Program-made: the position numbers and the translations under genes | DNA from: Micromonospora matsumotoense | GTDB lineage: Bacteria; Actinomycetota; Actinomycetes; Mycobacteriales; Micromonosporaceae | NCBI RefSeq assembly: GCF_900091525.1 | Contig: NZ_FMCU01000014.1 | Location: 124,682 to 188,681, forward strand | Direction of reading: 5' to 3' | Length of the DNA stretch: 64,000 nucleotides | Shown here: positions 59,147 to 64,000 of the stretch, in pieces | Position numbering within the stretch: the first letter of the stretch is position 1 | Layout: every line of letters begins with the position of its first letter | Notes under the pieces: model-generated | Database searches by the model: none | The model's input: only the letters and a program-made list of their open reading frames with translations | What the model was told of the DNA's origin: nothing

Positions 59147-59809
59147 ATGACCGATCTGAGCCTGCCGCCCCAGTTCGCGGCCGTGCACAACCGTTACGTC
59201 CTGCCGTCGTTCGTCGAGCGCACCTCGTACGGGGTCAAGGAGTCCAACCCGTACAACAAGCTCTTCGAGGACCGGATCATCTTCCTCGGCGTCCAGGTCG
59301 ACGACGCGTCGGCCAACGACGTGATGGCGCAGCTGCTGACGCTCGAGGGCACCGATCCGGACCGCGACATCATCATGTACATCAACTCGCCCGGTGGTTC
59401 GTTCACCGCCATGACGGCGATCTACGACACCATGCAGTACGTCCGGCCGGACATCTCCACGGTCTGCCTGGGCCAGGCGGCCAGCGCGGCGGCGGTGCTG
59501 CTGTCGGCGGGCACGCCGGGCAAGCGGATGGCGCTGCCCAACTCGCGGATCATCATCCACCAGCCGGCCACCGAGGGCGGCTACGGGCAGGGCTCGGACA
59601 TCGAGATCCAGGCCCGGGAGATCCTGCGGATGCGCACCCAGCTGGAGGACATGCTCTCCCGGCACTGCAACCGGCCGATCGAGCAGGTGCGCAAGGACAT
59701 CGACCGTGACAAGATCATGACGGCCGAGGAGTCCAAGGAGTACGGGCTGGTCGACACGATCCTGACCAGCCGCAAGAAGGGCCTGCTGGCCTCCAACGCG
59801 GCCCGCTGA
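59147..59809 (+). CDS. clpP2: ATP-dependent Clp protease proteolytic subunit 2
   Basis: A 220-residue partner of ClpP1. Catalytic Ser in GQAASAAAVLL, His in IIIHQPATEGG, Asp in DIDRDK. The N-terminus (YVLPSFVERTSYGVKE) is longer than in ClpP1, as usual for the subunit that contacts the ATPase. GAGGAG precedes ATG 59147. Confidence 0.96.
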   Translation: MTDLSLPPQFAAVHNRYVLPSFVERTSYGVKESNPYNKLFEDRIIFLGVQVDDASANDVMAQLLTLEGTDPDRDIIMYINSPGGSFTAMTAIYDTMQYVRPDISTVCLGQAASAAAVLLSAGTPGKRMALPNSRIIIHQPATEGGYGQGSDIEIQAREILRMRTQLEDMLSRHCNRPIEQVRKDIDRDKIMTAEESKEYGLVDTILTSRKKGLLASNAAR

Positions 59810-60022
59810 GCAGCACTGGTCGGAGGTCGGTCGGGGCGGCACGTTCCCGGCCGGCCTCTGACACACCCGTTTTGGGGGTCGGAGAAACCCCCGCCAGCGG
59901 GTAACGTCGGGTCCGTACGGCGTGGCCGGGTCGGACCGGCGGAACGGATTCACCACGGACGGGCGCCCCGGCGCCCGCGGTTCAGGGCCGGGTTCCGGTC
60001 GACGAGTGCAGGGAGAACGTAG

Positions 60023-61318
60023 GTGGCACGGATCGGTGACGGCGGCGACCTACTGAAGTGCTCGTTCTGCGGCAAGTCGCAGAAGCAGGTCAAGAAACTC
60101 ATCGCGGGCCCAGGTGTCTACATCTGTGACGAGTGCATCGACCTCTGTAACGAGATCATCGAAGAGGAACTGGCCGAGTCCGGCGAGGTGAAGTGGGAAG
60201 AGCTTCCCAAGCCGATGGAGATCTGCCAGTTCCTCGACAACTACGTCATCGGCCAGGACCAGGCCAAGAAGGCGCTCGCGGTCGCGGTCTACAACCACTA
60301 CAAGCGGATCCAGGCCGAGGCGGCCAACGCGCCGGGCTCCGGCAACGACGCGGTGGAGCTGGCCAAGTCCAACATCCTGCTGCTCGGCCCGACCGGCTGC
60401 GGCAAGACGCACCTCGCGCAGACCCTGGCCCGGATGCTGAACGTCCCCTTCGCGATCGCGGACGCCACGGCGCTGACCGAGGCGGGCTACGTCGGCGAGG
60501 ACGTGGAGAACATCCTCCTCAAGCTGATCCAGGCCGCCGACTACGACATCAAGCGCGCCGAGACCGGCATCATCTACATCGACGAGGTCGACAAGATCGC
60601 CCGTAAGTCGGAGAACCCGTCGATCACCCGGGACGTCTCCGGCGAAGGGGTGCAGCAGGCGCTGCTCAAGATGCTGGAGGGCACGGTGTCGAACGTGCCG
60701 CCGCAGGGCGGACGCAAGCACCCGCACCAGGAGTTCATCCAGATCGACACCACCAACGTGCTGTTCATCTGCGGTGGGGCCTTCGCCGGTCTCGATCAGA
60801 TCATCGAGTCCCGCACCGGTTCCGGCGGCACCGGCTTCGGCGCCCGGCTCCGGTCGGTGTCCGAGCGTTCCACCGACGACATCTTCAGCCAGGTGATGCC
60901 GGAGGACATGCTCAAGTTCGGGCTGATCCCCGAGTTCATCGGCCGGTTGCCGGTGATCACCAACGTGCGCAGCCTGGACCGCTCGGCCCTGGTGCGCATC
61001 CTCACCGAGCCGCGCAACGCCCTGGTCCGGCAATATCAGCGGCTCTTCGAGTTGGACGGCGTCGAGCTGGAGTTCGAGCCGCCGGCCTTGGAGGCGATCG
61101 CCGACCAGGCCATGCTCCGGGGCACCGGTGCCCGTGGCCTGCGCGCCATCATGGAAGAGGTCCTCCTCTCCGTGATGTACGAGGTGCCGAGCAACCCGGA
61201 CGCCGCCCGGGTGCTGATCAGCCGCGAGGCGGTCCTGGAGAACGTCAACCCGACCATCGTGCCGCGGGAGTTCACCGGCCGTCGGGCCCGCCGCGACCGC
61301 GAGGAGAAGTCGGCCTGA
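60023..61318 (+). CDS. clpX: ClpX ATPase
   Basis: A 431-residue AAA+ unfoldase. N-terminal zinc domain (CSFCGKSQ, then CDECIDLC), Walker A GPTGCGKTHLAQTLA, Walker B IIYIDEVDKIA, pore loop GYVGEDVEN, the IGF-type loop for ClpP docking (TGFGARL) and sensor 2 GARGLRAIMEEVL. GTG 60023 is preceded by AGGGAG. It ends in a tandem pair of hairpins. Confidence 0.97.
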   Translation: MARIGDGGDLLKCSFCGKSQKQVKKLIAGPGVYICDECIDLCNEIIEEELAESGEVKWEELPKPMEICQFLDNYVIGQDQAKKALAVAVYNHYKRIQAEAANAPGSGNDAVELAKSNILLLGPTGCGKTHLAQTLARMLNVPFAIADATALTEAGYVGEDVENILLKLIQAADYDIKRAETGIIYIDEVDKIARKSENPSITRDVSGEGVQQALLKMLEGTVSNVPPQGGRKHPHQEFIQIDTTNVLFICGGAFAGLDQIIESRTGSGGTGFGARLRSVSERSTDDIFSQVMPEDMLKFGLIPEFIGRLPVITNVRSLDRSALVRILTEPRNALVRQYQRLFELDGVELEFEPPALEAIADQAMLRGTGARGLRAIMEEVLLSVMYEVPSNPDAARVLISREAVLENVNPTIVPREFTGRRARRDREEKSA

Positions 61319-61336
61319 CCGACCCCTCCCCGAACA

Positions 61337-61449
61337 CCGTCAGAAGCACGGCCCCCGACCGGGCCGTGCTTCTGCGTTTGCCGGATTCGACACGCCGTCA
61401 CCAGCACGGTCCCCGACCGGGCCGTGCCGCTGCGCGTACCGGATTCGAC
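61337..61449 (+). terminator. tandem 58-bp repeat with two terminator hairpins after clpX
   Basis: The unit at 61337-61394 is repeated at 61395-61449 with few changes. Each contains a stem-loop with loop CCGACC. The first stem is 14 bp and perfect (61341-61354 with 61361-61374); the second is 9 bp with one G-U (61404-61427). Confidence 0.75.
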
Positions 61450-61967
61450 CAGCCCCCGGCGAGATGGCCCGGCACTGCCGTGCAACGGACCGTGTCCTGT
61501 TGGTCGCAGTGTCGGCGCTCGCCTTCCGGCGCTCGCCTTCCGGCGGTCGAGCCCGGCACCGGTCGGCCGTCGGAGCTGGACGGCCGAATGCCCGGCGAGG
61601 TGTCTGCGGCGGTCCTGCTGGACAGCGTCGCGAACGGGCTGTACCCGGCCGCTGCCGGCCGGGGACGGCGGGGTGTGAGGTCGGGGAACCAACGCCGCGC
61701 GTTGCCCGGCCAGCGCCGTGCTGCTGGTGCTCCCCGCAACCCCGGCAACCCCCGCAACCCCGGCAACCGGTGCCACCGGTGCAGTAGGCCCCCCGGATAC
61801 GGGTTCGCCGCCCCCGCTACCCGCCGCCCCCGCTACCCGCCGCCCCCGCCGCCCGCCGCCCCCGCTACCGCCGCCACCCGCCGCTGCCCGTCGTCGGCAC
61901 CCGGTGCCGCTGGCCGGTGTCCGCTGTCTGCTGTCCCGGGTCGGCGTCCGGCCGTATCCTGGGCACC
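61450..61967. other. low-complexity intergenic region upstream of the amidase gene
   Basis: About 520 bases without a supportable gene. A 14-bp word CGGCGCTCGCCTTC is repeated at 61513 and 61527. From ~61735 to 61890 there are short C-rich repeats (CCCCGGCAA, CCCCCGCTACCCGCCG). Long frames here encode only Pro/Ala/Arg repeats. Confidence 0.6.
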
Positions 61968-62765
61968 ATGCGCGTCGCCGTCTGCCAGCTCAACGCCCGC
62001 GACGACCGGACGGCCAACCTGGCCGCCGCCGAGGACCTGCTGGTCAGGGCAGCGGCGGCCGGCGCCGATCTGGCGGTTCTTCCCGAGTACGTCGACTATC
62101 TGGGTCGGTCTGACGGAATGCCGGCCGCGGAGGGGATCGACGGCGCGGTGGGGACCTTCTTCGCCGAGGTGGCCCGCCGGCTGGGGATCTGGCTGGTCGC
62201 CGGCTCGTTCCACGAGGTCGGGCCGGACCCGGCCCGTACCTGGAACACCTCGCTGGTCTTCGACCGGTCCGGCCGGTTGGCTGCCAGCTATCGGAAGATC
62301 CACCTGTACGACGTGGAGATCCCCGGTCGGGTGTCCTACCGGGAGTCCGCCACGGTCGCCCCGGGCCGGGAACCGGTGGTGGTGGAGGTGGAGGGCCTGC
62401 GGGTCGGCCTCTCCATCTGCTACGACCTGCGCTTCCCGGAGCTGTACCGCCGGCTCGCCGTCGAGGGGGGCGCGCACCTGCTGGTCGTTCCGGCGGCGTT
62501 CATGATGCACACCGGGCGGGACCACTGGGAGGTTCTGCTGCGGGCGCGGGCGATCGAGAACCAGTGCTTCGTGGCGGCGGCCGGACAGACCGGTGACCAC
62601 GATCCGGGGCGGACCTGCTTCGGGCGCAGCATGGTGATCGATCCATGGGGCACGGTGCTCGGTCAGGTGCCGGACGGGCCGGGTTTGACCGTGGTCGACC
62701 TGGACCTGGACCGGTTGCGGACGATCCGGACCGAGCTGCCCAGCCTGGCGAACCGTCGCCTCTGA
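61968..62765 (+). CDS. nitrilase-family amidase (omega-amidase / deaminated glutathione amidase-like)
   Basis: A 265-residue carbon-nitrogen hydrolase. The catalytic triad is Glu in LAVLPEYVD, Lys in SYRKIHLYD and Cys in SICYDLRFPELYR. The HLYDVEIPG and RFPELYR blocks are typical of the Nit1/Nit2 branch, which hydrolyses deaminated glutathione or alpha-ketoglutaramate, a metabolite-repair role. ATG 61968 is the family start; the longer frame upstream is repeat sequence. Confidence 0.88.
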   Translation: MRVAVCQLNARDDRTANLAAAEDLLVRAAAAGADLAVLPEYVDYLGRSDGMPAAEGIDGAVGTFFAEVARRLGIWLVAGSFHEVGPDPARTWNTSLVFDRSGRLAASYRKIHLYDVEIPGRVSYRESATVAPGREPVVVEVEGLRVGLSICYDLRFPELYRRLAVEGGAHLLVVPAAFMMHTGRDHWEVLLRARAIENQCFVAAAGQTGDHDPGRTCFGRSMVIDPWGTVLGQVPDGPGLTVVDLDLDRLRTIRTELPSLANRRL

Positions 62766-62917
62766 CCGCCCCGGCCGGCGTCCCTCACGCCTGGCTCCGT
62801 CCCCACGCCTGGCTCCGTCCTCGCCTTCCCTGCCTGGCCCGGTCGGCCGGTACGCCGGGGCTTGCCTGGTCCGGTGGGGCCGGCTCGTGCCCTGGTCCGG
62901 CGGGGCCGAGCGCCGGG

Positions 62918-63142
62918 TCAGCTCAGCAGCACCCCCGCGACGGCCAGACCGATGATCGCCGCCGCCGTCACCAGCAGCGCCGTTCCCATCCTGGACGGTC
63001 CGCGCCGAGCCAGTCGAACGACCGAGAGCACGACGACGACGAGCACGACCGCCGCGATCACGAGCTGCCAGAAGGGCAGCAGGAGCCCGAGCAGCGCGTC
63101 GTCGGCGAGGGTGACCGTGGGGGATCGGGACGCCTCATCCAT
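62918..63142 (-). CDS. two-TM small membrane protein
   Basis: A 74-residue protein with two hydrophobic segments (WQLVIAAVVLVVVVLSVVRL and TALLVTAAAIIGLAVAGVLL) and a basic link (ARRGPSRMG). ATG 63142 is used; GTG 63151 adds three residues. It lies between the amidase and the rrn operon. Function unknown. Confidence 0.6.
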   Translation of the reverse strand: MDEASRSPTVTLADDALLGLLLPFWQLVIAAVVLVVVVLSVVRLARRGPSRMGTALLVTAAAIIGLAVAGVLLS

Positions 63143-63423
63143 GGCAGCCACTCTGGCACGGATCGGCCATCTCGTCGTCGGTTCGGATGCGCACCCGCAG
63201 GAAGCCGGTCTGGCTCGGACGGGTGGCGCTCAGCCGGACGATGCGGTCCCGTCGATCACAGAAAGTGACGATCATTGATTTGCCTTCCGGTGGCCAGCCG
63301 CGTAACTTTCTCTCTGCACACGGCAGGCCGGACAAACTGGCCGAAAGTGAGCACCAGGATCGTGGCGGGAACGCCGAGCGATGCTGAGGACGGGCAGTGC
63401 GAGCGGTTCCCTGAAAGTTGGGG

Positions 63424-63452
63424 TTGCGAACGTCAAGCTGGCCGGGTAGAGT
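63424..63452 (+). promoter_or_regulatory. candidate rrn promoter P1
   Basis: TTGCGA (63424) and TAGAGT (63447) are spaced by 17 bases, with GGG before the -10, about 375 bases before mature 16S. Confidence 0.5.
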
Positions 63453-63596
63453 GCTGAAGCCGGCAGGGAGCCGGGCGGGCGCCGCGAAAGCGGTTGCCGG
63501 CCGGTCTGCCGATTCCCACGACAGCAACGACCGCCGGCAACGGCGTGCGTCAGCGTGGATACGGCTGAGTGAAGCTGACGGATCGCGCAAGCGAAT

Positions 63597-63625
63597 TTGA
63601 CAGCGAATTTCGGTCCGAGTAAGTT
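63597..63625 (+). promoter_or_regulatory. candidate rrn promoter P2
   Basis: A consensus TTGACA (63597) and TAAGTT (63620) spaced by 17 bases, about 200 bases before mature 16S. It is the best sigma-70-type promoter in the window. Confidence 0.75.
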
Positions 63626-63680
63626 AAGCGAGTTGCCCCGGAAGGGAAGCCGCAAAAACGGCGACCGGATGGTGTGTGGT

Positions 63681-63701
63681 TGTTCTTTGAGAACTCAACA
63701 G
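63681..63701 (+). promoter_or_regulatory. rrn leader antitermination-like box
   Basis: TGTTCTTTGAGAACTCAACA is the conserved actinobacterial rrn leader motif (Nus/boxA region). GTTCT-TTG-AGAAC can pair. Confidence 0.7.
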
Positions 63702-63782
63702 GGTGCTTGATAAGCCAGTGCCAATTATGATTTATACCCCGCACTGGGCAGACTTTCGGGTTTGTTTGGTGGGGATTCCTTT

Positions 63783-63802
63783 GGCAACATTTGTTTGTTG
63801 CC
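63783..63802 (+). other. rrn leader stem-loop just before 16S
   Basis: GGCAACA (63783-63789) pairs with TGTTGCC (63796-63802). It is probably part of the processing stalk of pre-16S RNA. Confidence 0.5.
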
Positions 63803-63824
63803 GGGATGGATTGTTCAACAGGTT

Positions 63825-64000
63825 TTTGTTGGAGAGTTTGATCCTGGCTCAGGACGAACGCTGGCGGCGTGCTTAACACATGCAAGTCGAGCGGAAAGGC
63901 CCTTCGGGGTACTCGAGCGGCGAACGGGTGAGTAACACGTGAGCAACCTGCCCTAGGCTTTGGGATAACCCTCGGAAACGGGGGCTAATACCGAATATTA
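63825..64000 (+). rRNA. rrs: 16S rRNA gene, 5' part (continues beyond window)
   Basis: The universal 27F region GAGAGTTTGATCCTGGCTC is at 63832-63850, followed by ACGAACGCTGGCGGCGTGC and the V1 loop GGAAAGGCCCTTCGGGGTAC. The V1/V2 sequence and the helix before ATACCGAATA are typical of Micromonosporaceae. Only the first ~175 nt are in the window. The mature 5' end is placed by comparison and may be off by a few bases. Confidence 0.96.

Noticed and set aside
61366..62505. 379-codon frame upstream of and inside the amidase gene
   Set aside because: Its first half is Pro/Ala repeat sequence and its second half is out of frame with the conserved nitrilase domain.

Overview
The window is high-GC actinobacterial DNA. 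The 16S rRNA gene that begins at its right edge, the codon use and the gene order all fit a Micromonospora-like member of the Micromonosporaceae. The chromosomal backbone follows an order known from Mycobacterium tuberculosis (Rv2477c ABC-F, glbO, pepN, Rv2466c, rpiB, tig, clpP1, clpP2, clpX), here opened up by large accessory blocks.

Layout. 0-6 kb: end of ettA, a hotdog thioesterase, a YbjN protein, truncated haemoglobin O, an MFS exporter and an MscS channel. 6.06-10.72 kb: a decayed island with a frameshifted integrase remnant, an ECF sigma/anti-sigma pair, a secreted I36-like protein, an IS110 scrap and a truncated membrane gene, bounded by a 14-bp direct repeat. 10.8-16.6 kb: HNH nuclease, class F sortase with a cell-surface partner, an Lrp regulator divergent from tryptophan 2,3-dioxygenase, a cutinase/polyester-hydrolase-like enzyme and a DUF5130 pair. 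16.7-23.1 kb: pepN, an Rv2466c-like protein, a DUF1015 protein, rpiB and small conserved proteins. 23.4-29.6 kb: a secreted trypsin, an Hsp70-like/beta-propeller membrane protein broken by an in-frame stop, a DUF3152 lipoprotein and a SigE-family sigma factor with its partner.

29.8-39.2 kb is the most unusual part. A five-gene minus-strand cassette (VWA-domain membrane protein, two coiled-coil/cytoplasmic proteins, a four-TM protein with a coiled-coil tail, an OmpA-domain lipoprotein) lies head to head with four genes that look like a cyclic-nucleotide signalling system. These are a two-TM protein resembling Pycsar TM effectors, a Crp/Fnr-type regulator, a class III nucleotide-cyclase-like protein, and a membrane-anchored MTAN/phosphorylase-superfamily nucleosidase that is translationally coupled to the cyclase. 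I propose this as a candidate phage-defence or stress-signalling locus. The defence role is inference.

40.9-56.4 kb is an actinomycete integrative and conjugative element (AICE, pSAM2 type) inserted at the 3' end of tRNA-Gly(UCC). It is bounded by a perfect 48-bp repeat of the tRNA 3' half. It carries GntR regulators with visible operators, an FtsK-type translocase, a spread protein, a RepSA-like initiator, xis and an integrase frameshifted in its catalytic domain. Its cargo is a large STAND NTPase. Just left of it (40.14-40.92 kb) are scraps of a second, older AICE of the same family, so the tRNA site has been used at least twice.

56.7-63.1 kb returns to the backbone: tRNA-Pro, tig, clpP1, clpP2, clpX and a nitrilase-family amidase. 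The window ends with an rrn leader (two promoter-like sites, an antitermination-like box) and the first ~175 nt of 16S rRNA.
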